From NCBI GenBank assembly GCA_002457315.1, contig NTKI01000009.1:1-58038 (forward strand): a DNA stretch of 58,038 bases, written 5' to 3'. Position 1 is the stretch's first letter, and each line of letters begins with the position of its first letter. A program made the translations under genes and the position numbers. The notes below the pieces were generated by a model, which ran no database searches, had not been told where the DNA came from, and saw nothing but the letters and a program-made list of their open reading frames with translations. Shown here one piece after another: positions 25,483 to 32,820 of the stretch. This DNA comes from Rhodothermaeota bacterium MED-G19. GTDB taxonomy: Bacteria > Bacteroidota > Bacteroidia > Cytophagales > MED-G16.

Positions 25483-27318
25483 TCACTCCACCGTTACGGA
25501 CTTTGCTAGATTTCTTGGCATATCAACATCACACCCTCTATAAATAGCACAGTAATATGCAATTAACTGAAGTGGTATCTGATTTATGATTGGTGAGAAG
25601 TCCTTTGAGGTATCTGGAACTTCAATATAATGATCAAAGTGCTTTTTCATATGAAAGTTTTTTGGATCTAAAACCCCTATGACTATTGCTTTCCTTGCTT
25701 TGATTTCCATCACATTACTTAATATTTTTTCATATTCATCACTCTTAGTACAAATCACAACAACAGGCATATTCTTATCTATAAGTGCAATAGGACCGTG
25801 TTTAAGTTCAGCTGCAGGATATCCTTCTGCATGAATATATGAGATCTCTTTGAGTTTTAGTGCACCTTCCAATGCTACAGGAAAATTATTGCCTCTACTC
25901 ATGAACAGACAATGGTCTTTTTTGTATATTTTTTTAGCAACTTTTTCAATTAAAGAAGATTCTCTAATTATTTCATCAACTTTTGAAGGTATTTCTTTTA
26001 GCTGATTTATCATTTTATAGTACTTTGATTCTGAGATATGCCTTTTTAAATAGCCAGCCTTAATCCCTATCATAAATAACACTAAAAGTTGAGACGTAAA
26101 TGCTTTAGTACTTGCAACTCCAATTTCTGGTCCAGCATGAAGATAACACCCCTCATCAGTCTCTCTAGCAATTGATGAACCCACTGCATTAACTATCCCA
26201 AGAACTACTGCTCCCTTTTTTTTTGCTATTTTAGTTGCTTCGAGTGTGTCAGCAGTTTCTCCTGATTGTGAAATTACAAACACTACATCATCTTTATAAA
26301 TTATAGGTTCCCTGTACCTGAATTCCGAAGCGTATTCTACTTCAACAGGTATTTTTAAATATTTCTCTAGAAAGTATTCAGCGGTGAGTGCTGCATGCCA
26401 AGATGTTCCACATCCAACAATTATAATTCTTTTAGCTTCTATTAAATTATTACCATTTTCATCTGTTATTCCACCTAATGTTATGTCATTGTCCTTAACT
26501 CTTCCTAACATAGTTTGAGTTAGAGAGTTTGGTTGCTCCATAATTTCTTTTAGCATATAGGAATCATATTTTCCTAACTCAACTTTTTGAAGTTCTAAAT
26601 CAACTTCTATAAAATTTTTATTTTTTGATTTTAATTTAAAATCAAAAATCTTAAATGAATTTCCAGATATTTTAAGAAATGTGTCATTTTCAAGGTAAAT
26701 AATTTTATTTGTATACTTAATAATAGGAGATGCGTCAGAAGCTAAAATAAAATTGCCATTAAATTGTCCTATTGCCAATGGGCTCCCTTTCCTTGCAGCG
26801 TATAGAATATCAGGGTTATTGTTTACCATAAGAACAATTCCAAAAGCACCAGTAACTTTACTTAGAGCATAAGAAAATCCTTTAGCAAAATCTTCTGATT
26901 TTGATGTGCAGGACTCAATAAAATTTACAAGAACCTCTGTGTCGGTATCAGTTTGAAATTTATATCCTTCGTCTTCAAGAAGACTTTTTAACTCTTTATA
27001 ATTTTCAATAATCCCATTATGGACGATAGTATACTTTTTATTATAAGAAACTATTGGGTGAGAGTTGACGTCACTTGGCTCTCCGTGCGTTGCCCATCTT
27101 GTGTGTCCTATGGCAATATTTGAACTTATTTTTGAATTTTTAAAAAGCTTTTCAGAATTTTTTACTTTCCCCTTTTTTTTAAAAACTTCAACATTACCAT
27201 TATTATGAATTGCAATTCCTGAGCTGTCATAGCCTCTGTACTCTAATAGCTTGAGTCCGTCAAAAACGACTTTTCCAGCATTCAACTTGGGCCCTTTGTA
27301 TGCTACAATTCCACACAT
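25483..27318 (-). CDS. glmS: Glutamine--fructose-6-phosphate aminotransferase
   Basis: A 611-residue enzyme that makes glucosamine-6-phosphate for cell-wall and LPS synthesis. The N-terminal Ntn glutaminase begins MCGIVAY with nucleophile Cys2, and GHTRWATHG lies near 71-79. Two SIS domains follow (CGTSWHAAL near 304 and SRGNNFPVALEGALKLKE near 474), and the protein ends PRNLAKSVTVE, as GlmS does. It lies 51 bases after the GH20 gene on the same strand, so the two are likely co-transcribed. Its stop and the stop of the GNA1-like gene face each other with no base between (TGATCA). No room exists for a glmS ribozyme-like leader. Confidence 0.97.
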   Translation of the reverse strand: MCGIVAYKGPKLNAGKVVFDGLKLLEYRGYDSSGIAIHNNGNVEVFKKKGKVKNSEKLFKNSKISSNIAIGHTRWATHGEPSDVNSHPIVSYNKKYTIVHNGIIENYKELKSLLEDEGYKFQTDTDTEVLVNFIESCTSKSEDFAKGFSYALSKVTGAFGIVLMVNNNPDILYAARKGSPLAIGQFNGNFILASDASPIIKYTNKIIYLENDTFLKISGNSFKIFDFKLKSKNKNFIEVDLELQKVELGKYDSYMLKEIMEQPNSLTQTMLGRVKDNDITLGGITDENGNNLIEAKRIIIVGCGTSWHAALTAEYFLEKYLKIPVEVEYASEFRYREPIIYKDDVVFVISQSGETADTLEATKIAKKKGAVVLGIVNAVGSSIARETDEGCYLHAGPEIGVASTKAFTSQLLVLFMIGIKAGYLKRHISESKYYKMINQLKEIPSKVDEIIRESSLIEKVAKKIYKKDHCLFMSRGNNFPVALEGALKLKEISYIHAEGYPAAELKHGPIALIDKNMPVVVICTKSDEYEKILSNVMEIKARKAIVIGVLDPKNFHMKKHFDHYIEVPDTSKDFSPIINQIPLQLIAYYCAIYRGCDVDMPRNLAKSVTVE

Positions 27319-27369
27319 ACTGCAATGGTAAAAAAAAGAAATTACTTAATCATGATTATTACAAAAAAA

Positions 27370-29148
27370 TCATTTTTTAAAATCATTTTTTCTATAGTTA
27401 ATATCTTTCTTATCAAGAAAATATTTGAAAAAATTTAATCTCTTTTTAAACTCCTCAAGGTTTCTGTCTTTTCTTTTAGACCATACTATTTCTGATAAAG
27501 CTGTCATCCTTGGTACAGACATATACTCAACCATTTCTGGTGTTTTTATATATTCAGTCCATACATTTGCCTGAGCTCCTAGAATTTTTGTTGCCTCATT
27601 TAAATCTAGTCCTTCTGGAATGGGCTCGTAGGAATAGACTTTGTCAAGAGTTAGAAGTCCGCCTATAGCCAGGGGCTCACCTGACTTTGCCTGGTAGTAA
27701 TCAAAATAAAGGTGAGATGTTGGTGTCATTATTGCATCATTTCCAGATTGGGCAGCAATCACTCCTCCTTCTTCTCCTCTCCAAGACATCACAGTAGCAT
27801 TCTCAATTAGTCCGCCTTCTATAATTTCATCCCATCCTATGAGTTTTTTCCCATATTTATTTAGGATATTCTCAACTCTACTAACAAAGTAAGTTTGGAG
27901 GCTGTCTTCTTCTTCAATCTCTAATTCTTTCATTATATTCTGAACTTCAGATGATTCTTCCCATTGTTTTTTTCTTGCCTCGTCTCCACCAATATGAATG
28001 TAATTAGAGGGGAACAATGACGCTACTTCCTTAAATAAATTATCTAAAAAATTAAATGTGTTCTCAGTAGGTTTCAAGATTTCATCTTGTACTCCCCAGA
28101 TTGTTTTTACTTTAACTTCTTCTTCTGAAGTTCCTAACTCAGGGTAGGAGGCTATTAGAGAAGCCGTGTGCCCGGGCATATCTATTTCTGGGATAATTTC
28201 AATAAACTTTTCATTAGCGTATTCGACTATTTCTTTGATTTCATCTTGGGTATAGAATCCCTTATGTATAATATTATCATACCTAGGGTTTTTTCCTGCA
28301 AATCTAGCATGACCAATTATTGTTTTCTCTCTTATGGATCCAATCTCTGTAAGTTTAGGATAATTTTTTATCTCAATCCTCCAACCCTGATCATCTGTAA
28401 GGTGCCAGTGGAACTTATTCATTTTATGCATTGCAATAATGTCAATAAATTTTTTAATAAAATCTTTTGACATAAAATGTCTTGAGACATCTAGCATCAT
28501 CCCTCTGTACTTAAATCTGGGAAAATCCTCAATTATCATAGGTGTTATATTATACACATCCAATGATTTAGTTTCTACCTCTTCTAGTCCCTGGTAGTAA
28601 CCTGTTTCGTTTACATTTTTATATCCTGATGTAGTAAGATTAGCAGCATTAAAATTTTGTTTATTAGAAGTCTCTTTAAAATTTGTGACTAATACTTCAG
28701 TATCAAATTCATTAAAATTATCTTCTTCTCGTTTCCTTTTTGTAAAATGTATTACTTGTTTAAGAGTTTCTAGTCCATAAAAAAGTCCTTTTGAAGAATT
28801 TGCTTGTACTGTTAAATTTTCTTTTGGAAGAATAGTGATTTTATATCCTTCCTCTCCAATATCTAGAGATCCTTCCTCAACAGATAGAAAAATATTTGAT
28901 TTTTTATTGACTTTTGATTTTAATTCAAAACCAGTCTCAATAGTTAAAAAAGAGATAAAATTTTTCACAAATGGTTCTTCTGGACTTACACCTTTTATCT
29001 CTATTGAAGTTTTTTTTGACAATCTAAAGCCAGATTGTTTACTCTCTGGGAAAGAGATAATTTGTGGTTCTGGTACAATATAATTTCTTTGTGCTTGAAG
29101 GTTAAAGCAAAATAATACTAATGTTATTATGTATGTGTATTTTATCAT
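27370..29148 (-). CDS. GH20 beta-N-acetylhexosaminidase, secreted
   Basis: A 592-residue exo-hexosaminidase that removes terminal GlcNAc/GalNAc from chito-oligomers or glycans. It has a signal peptide (hydrophobic core, cleavage near FNLQAQ, residue 19), an N-terminal GH20b domain (~20-200) and the catalytic barrel. Key motifs are KFHWHLTDDQGWR near 244-256 and HIGGDE with catalytic D389-E390; ATVMSWRGEEGG near 465 completes the substrate pocket. It acts in the periplasm or at the surface. Placed 51 bases upstream of glmS on the same strand, it fits GlcNAc salvage feeding amino-sugar metabolism. Confidence 0.92.
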   Translation of the reverse strand: MIKYTYIITLVLFCFNLQAQRNYIVPEPQIISFPESKQSGFRLSKKTSIEIKGVSPEEPFVKNFISFLTIETGFELKSKVNKKSNIFLSVEEGSLDIGEEGYKITILPKENLTVQANSSKGLFYGLETLKQVIHFTKRKREEDNFNEFDTEVLVTNFKETSNKQNFNAANLTTSGYKNVNETGYYQGLEEVETKSLDVYNITPMIIEDFPRFKYRGMMLDVSRHFMSKDFIKKFIDIIAMHKMNKFHWHLTDDQGWRIEIKNYPKLTEIGSIREKTIIGHARFAGKNPRYDNIIHKGFYTQDEIKEIVEYANEKFIEIIPEIDMPGHTASLIASYPELGTSEEEVKVKTIWGVQDEILKPTENTFNFLDNLFKEVASLFPSNYIHIGGDEARKKQWEESSEVQNIMKELEIEEEDSLQTYFVSRVENILNKYGKKLIGWDEIIEGGLIENATVMSWRGEEGGVIAAQSGNDAIMTPTSHLYFDYYQAKSGEPLAIGGLLTLDKVYSYEPIPEGLDLNEATKILGAQANVWTEYIKTPEMVEYMSVPRMTALSEIVWSKRKDRNLEEFKKRLNFFKYFLDKKDINYRKNDFKK

Positions 29149-29220
29149 ATTCTTAATTTAATTATTAGTCTAATTTTCATTCAAATTTTGTAAATAAAAG
29201 GTAGTGATCAAAAAAAAAAC

Positions 29221-29228
29221 TAATTTTG
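29221..29228 (+). promoter_or_regulatory. Candidate -7 box TAATTTTG before the SnoaL-like pair
   Basis: TAATTTTG matches TAnnTTTG and lies 22 bases before the ATG at 29251. The expected TTG at about -33 is missing, so this is a weak prediction. Confidence 0.3.
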
Positions 29229-29250
29229 TGAAAAAAAATAATAAATAGAT

Positions 29251-29817
29251 ATGAAAAATCTACTGCAAATAATGGTAGTAACAATTCTTTTTTCATGTAC
29301 TCCTGAGGCACAAGAAGAATTAAATGCTGTAAATAATGAAGCTTCTTTCCAAAAAAATGTAAAGAAATTCATGAATTTCACAAGGGAGTTTAGGAATGAA
29401 AATATTGATGGTGTGATGAATATGTTTGCTGATTCTGCTCTATGGAGTCCTCCTGAATATAATTCTTATACTTGGAAATCTAAAGATGAGTTAAGAGAGG
29501 CCTTGCTTAATTATATGAATTCTTTTGATGATTTAACTTTTATGCCAGGTATTAACCTTCCAGGAGAGAATGTTGTCGATGGATTTTGGGGAGGTTCTAG
29601 GTACAGATCTGATGGAAATGAGAATACTTCATCTCTATCAAGTGCAAACCCTAATAACCTTAGAATATATGGAACATGGAGTTCAGTCCATACAGAAACC
29701 GGGAAAAAGACTTATAGCAAGTGGTACGCAATTGTTAACTTCAATGAGGAAGGTAAAATTGTTAGGTTTAATGACTGGTTTAATGTAGATGGACTACAAG
29801 TTCAGATCAACGAGTAA
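29251..29817 (+). CDS. SnoaL/NTF2-like lipoprotein, copy 1
   Basis: A 188-residue lipoprotein (lipobox LFSC, Cys near residue 16) with a SnoaL/NTF2-like cone fold: helices in the first half (FMNFTREFRNENIDGVMNMFADSALW, typical 'xxDxxxxxxxFxDxxxW' opening), then strands GTWSSVHTETGK, KWYAIVNFNEEGKI and FNDWFNVDGL. The fold binds small hydrophobic ligands or acts as an enzyme; no catalytic site can be assigned. It is a paralogue of the next gene, 28 bases downstream, with which it shares the W(S/T)P, YGTW and FNEDGKI-type segments. Confidence 0.72.
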   Translation: MKNLLQIMVVTILFSCTPEAQEELNAVNNEASFQKNVKKFMNFTREFRNENIDGVMNMFADSALWSPPEYNSYTWKSKDELREALLNYMNSFDDLTFMPGINLPGENVVDGFWGGSRYRSDGNENTSSLSSANPNNLRIYGTWSSVHTETGKKTYSKWYAIVNFNEEGKIVRFNDWFNVDGLQVQINE

Positions 29818-29845
29818 AGAAATTTTTAATTTTTAATTTAATACA

Positions 29846-30346
29846 ATGAAATATTTACTAAACTATATTTTGATTTTTGTTTTAGTTTCTGGTTGTAGTC
29901 AACCTGTAAGTGAAACTAATTCTGAGTTTGATGCTGGAATGGCAATGTTTGAAAAAAATAAGGCTATTGCAGACAAAACTTTTAACCTTTTCGTCGCAAA
30001 AGATTTAGAGGGTATGATGGATCTGTATATGGAAGATCTTATTTGGTCTCCAGCTAATACTACTGACTCTTTATCTAAAGATGCTTTCAGAGAAGGTATG
30101 ATGGGATGGATGTCTGAATTTGATCAATTTGAATTTGTAGACAGACAATATTACCCTGGTGTTGGTGATAACTTTGTTCCTGATGGTTCTGTGAGAACAT
30201 ACGGGACATGGTTAGGTACTCATAAATCTGGAAAACAAACTGTAACAAAATATTATTGTGTATTACAGTTTAATGAAGATGGAAAAATAACAGCTGATTT
30301 AGAGTGGTTTGACCTTGGAGGTGTATTTGATCAACTTGAAGATTAA
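29846..30346 (+). CDS. SnoaL/NTF2-like lipoprotein, copy 2
   Basis: A 166-residue lipoprotein (lipobox VSGC, Cys near residue 17) of the same SnoaL/NTF2-like fold: FNLFVAKDLEGMMDLYMEDLIWSP near 46-69, RTYGTWLGTHKSGK near 119-132 and VLQFNEDGKI near 142-151. It is a tandem paralogue of the preceding gene, shorter because it lacks the insertion present in copy 1 (around 115-130 there). A strong hairpin terminator follows 27 bases after its stop, so the pair is one transcription unit. Ligand unknown. Confidence 0.72.
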   Translation: MKYLLNYILIFVLVSGCSQPVSETNSEFDAGMAMFEKNKAIADKTFNLFVAKDLEGMMDLYMEDLIWSPANTTDSLSKDAFREGMMGWMSEFDQFEFVDRQYYPGVGDNFVPDGSVRTYGTWLGTHKSGKQTVTKYYCVLQFNEDGKITADLEWFDLGGVFDQLED

Positions 30347-30372
30347 TTTTTTAATTTTCAATTAATAAAAAA

Positions 30373-30403
30373 GAAGACAGAATTTATTTCTGTCTTTTTT
30401 TTT
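30373..30403 (+). terminator. Intrinsic terminator after the SnoaL-like pair
   Basis: AAGACAGAA (30374-30382) pairs exactly with TTCTGTCTT (30388-30396), TTTAT loop, followed by a T-run to 30403. Clearly placed between the SnoaL-like unit and galK. Confidence 0.85.
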
Positions 30404-30429
30404 AATGAAATTTATCTTATAAAAATTAA

Positions 30430-31551
30430 ATGAATCCAAAAGAAGTAGTTGTATTATCTCCAGGTAGAATTAATTTAATTGGAGAGCACATAGATTATAA
30501 CGGTGGACATGTATTACCTGCGGCTACAGATTTATATATAAGATTACATTTTTATAATAATAAAAATCATTTTTCTGAGATAGAATCAAAGACAATCAAA
30601 AAGTCGGTAAAATTAGATGTCAATAATCTTGAAAAGAGTAATGTAAAATGGGAAAATTATCTAATTGGGTCACTTATTTTTTTAATAAAAGAAAGGAATG
30701 TTAATCTGAAAAACTTTAAGTGTATAATAGATGGTGATCTTCCGGTTGGTGCGGGAATAAGTTCTTCATCTGCTCTTATATGTGGCTTTATAAAAGGTAT
30801 TGGTATTCTGAATAAATTGGATCTTAGAGATCAAGAAATCTTATCAATTTCAAGAGAAGTAGAGTATGATTTTATTGGTGTTAAGGGTGGAATAATGGAT
30901 CAGTTTTCAATAATTCACAGCAAAGAAAATAAATTAATTTTTCTCAACTGTAAGTCAAAAACCTTTGAACATATTAATGTAGATCTTGGTGAATATAAAA
31001 TTCTTCTCCTTGACACTAACATAAAGCATGACCTTATAGAGAGTTCTTATAATGACAGAGTAAGAGAATGTGCAAAGGCGCTAGAAATAGTTAATAATGA
31101 AAATGGTAATTTTAACTTCCTCACCGAAATTAACATTGAAAATTTAAATCTACTAATGAGAAAGATGCCTGAAAAAATTTATAATAGAGCTCTTTTTGTA
31201 GTGGAAGAAAATAACAGGACTTTAATTGCAAAAGAAAAACTAAAAAATTCAGATTTAAAAGGTTTTGCTGATTTGATGTATTTATCTCATTACGGATTAA
31301 AAAATTTATATGATGTAAGTTGTGAAGAGTTAGACTTCCTGGTAGATCAAACTGTTGATAATAATAGGATATTAGGTTCAAGGATGATGGGTGGAGGTTT
31401 TGGAGGATGTACTATCAACATAATTCATTCAGAAGAGGTAGAAAGTTTTGTTAGAAATATCTCTAAAAAGTATTTAAAGAAATTTTCAAAAAATTTGACA
31501 CCAATAATAACTACTCTTGGAAAAGGTTTAAATTATGCAATCATAAGATGA
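30430..31551 (+). CDS. galK: Galactokinase
   Basis: A 373-residue GHMP kinase phosphorylating galactose in the Leloir pathway. Motifs: GRINLIGEHIDYNGGHVLP (12-30) for sugar and substrate binding, GAGISSSSAL near 107-116 for ATP phosphate binding, and MMGGGFGGC near 321-329. Length is standard. It overlaps galE by 4 bases. galT is not in the window, so the pathway is only partly shown. Confidence 0.95.
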   Translation: MNPKEVVVLSPGRINLIGEHIDYNGGHVLPAATDLYIRLHFYNNKNHFSEIESKTIKKSVKLDVNNLEKSNVKWENYLIGSLIFLIKERNVNLKNFKCIIDGDLPVGAGISSSSALICGFIKGIGILNKLDLRDQEILSISREVEYDFIGVKGGIMDQFSIIHSKENKLIFLNCKSKTFEHINVDLGEYKILLLDTNIKHDLIESSYNDRVRECAKALEIVNNENGNFNFLTEINIENLNLLMRKMPEKIYNRALFVVEENNRTLIAKEKLKNSDLKGFADLMYLSHYGLKNLYDVSCEELDFLVDQTVDNNRILGSRMMGGGFGGCTINIIHSEEVESFVRNISKKYLKKFSKNLTPIITTLGKGLNYAIIR

Positions 31552-32576
31552 AAGAGATATTAGTAACAGGAGGTCTAGGATATATTGGTTCGCACACAGT
31601 GGTCGAGTTAATGATGAAAAATTATAATGTCTCTATTATAGATAACTTATCAAACTCTGAAATTTTTATATTAGAAAATATTGAAAAGATTACAGGGAGA
31701 AACCCTATTTTTTTTAATATTGATTTGACTGATTATAATAAGACTAATTCCTGTTTTACTAAAAAAAATTATGATGGAGTTATACATTTTGCTGCATTTA
31801 AATCTGTCTCAGAGTCTGTAGAATATCCAGAAAAATATTATAGTAATAATCTTAATTCATTACTTAATATATTAAGATGTATGAAAGAAAATAAGGTGGA
31901 TAATATTGTATTTTCTTCTTCTTGCACAGTCTATGGTCAACCAGATGATCTCCCAGTATCAGAGAAATTTCCTTTCAAAGAGGCGGAGTCTCCATATGCA
32001 AGAACAAAACAAATTTCAGAAAATATCATTAAGGATTTTGTTAACTCCACCTCTTTTTTATCTGGAATTTCATTAAGATATTTTAATCCTGTGGGTGCTC
32101 ATCATTCAGGGCTCATTGGAGAGTTGCCTATTGGAATACCTGATAATTTAGTTCCCTATATAACCCAAACAGCTGCTGGTATTAGGAAAGAACTTCAGGT
32201 TTTTGGAGATGATTATGATACTCATGATGGTACTGCTATCAGAGATTACATTCATGTAGAGGATTTAGCAGAAGCTCATATTGCAGCTCTTGAGAGAATG
32301 TGTGAAAATAAAATGGACAGTGAGTATGAGTACTATAATATAGGAACAGGGGTGGGAAATTCAGTACTTGATGTAGTGAAATCATTTGAAAGAGTGAACA
32401 AACTAAAATTAAATTATTCAGTCATAGAAAGAAGAAGTGGTGACATAGAAAAAATATTTTCTGATTGCAGAATTTCTAACAAGAAGTTAGGATGGGCCAC
32501 AAAGAAGGGGCTTGATGAAATGATGAATTCTGCATGGAAATGGCAGAATAATATTTCTAGTTTTTTAAAAGGTTAA
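31548..32576 (+). CDS. galE: UDP-glucose 4-epimerase
   Basis: A 342-residue short-chain dehydrogenase/reductase-family epimerase. The NAD-binding motif GGLGYIGSH is at 8-16, the catalytic Ser region at SSSCTVYG near 125-132, and the catalytic YxxxK is Y150 and K154. YFNPVGAHHSG and the late RDYIHVEDLA match GalE closely. It provides UDP-galactose/UDP-glucose interconversion and is translationally coupled to galK. It is followed by a 244-base regulatory gap before susC. Confidence 0.95.
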   Translation: MKEILVTGGLGYIGSHTVVELMMKNYNVSIIDNLSNSEIFILENIEKITGRNPIFFNIDLTDYNKTNSCFTKKNYDGVIHFAAFKSVSESVEYPEKYYSNNLNSLLNILRCMKENKVDNIVFSSSCTVYGQPDDLPVSEKFPFKEAESPYARTKQISENIIKDFVNSTSFLSGISLRYFNPVGAHHSGLIGELPIGIPDNLVPYITQTAAGIRKELQVFGDDYDTHDGTAIRDYIHVEDLAEAHIAALERMCENKMDSEYEYYNIGTGVGNSVLDVVKSFERVNKLKLNYSVIERRSGDIEKIFSDCRISNKKLGWATKKGLDEMMNSAWKWQNNISSFLKG

Positions 32577-32689
32577 ACTGCTGTTTTTTTATAAAATTTT
32601 AATAAAAATGAAGGTTAATCTTTTTGCAAAAATCCTTTCAATTTCTAAATTATTTAATGCAATTTTGAGGCAGTTAACTAATTAAAAAT

Positions 32690-32739
32690 GTTGTCGACGA
32701 CCAAACTATTATTTAGAGCACCACTTTCTGTGGTATGCT
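32690..32739. promoter_or_regulatory. Two inverted repeats upstream of susC
   Basis: GTTGTCGACGAC (32690-32701) is a near-perfect palindrome around GTCGAC, a good operator shape for a dimeric repressor. Just after it, AGCACCAC (32717-32724) can pair with GTGG (32730-32733) and TGCT (32736-32739), with a two-base bulge. Both lie in the galE-susC gap, in otherwise AT-rich DNA. Their function is inferred from position only. Confidence 0.35.
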
Positions 32740-32765
32740 TTCTAAATATTCAGTGTGCTTGTCTA

Positions 32766-32773
32766 TAATTTTG
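32766..32773 (+). promoter_or_regulatory. Candidate -7 box TAATTTTG before susC
   Basis: TAATTTTG matches TAnnTTTG and would place the start site about 41 bases before the susC ATG. No TTG lies at the expected -33 distance, so an activator may be needed or the match may be chance. Confidence 0.35.
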
Positions 32774-32820
32774 ATTAACTATTTTAAGTTAAATTTTTAA
32801 ACTAAACTATAAAGCGTAAT

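Noticed and set aside
27319-27369. glmS ribozyme or riboswitch leader
   Set aside because: Only 51 bases separate the GH20 gene from glmS, too short for a glmS ribozyme, and no pairing pattern of that kind is visible.
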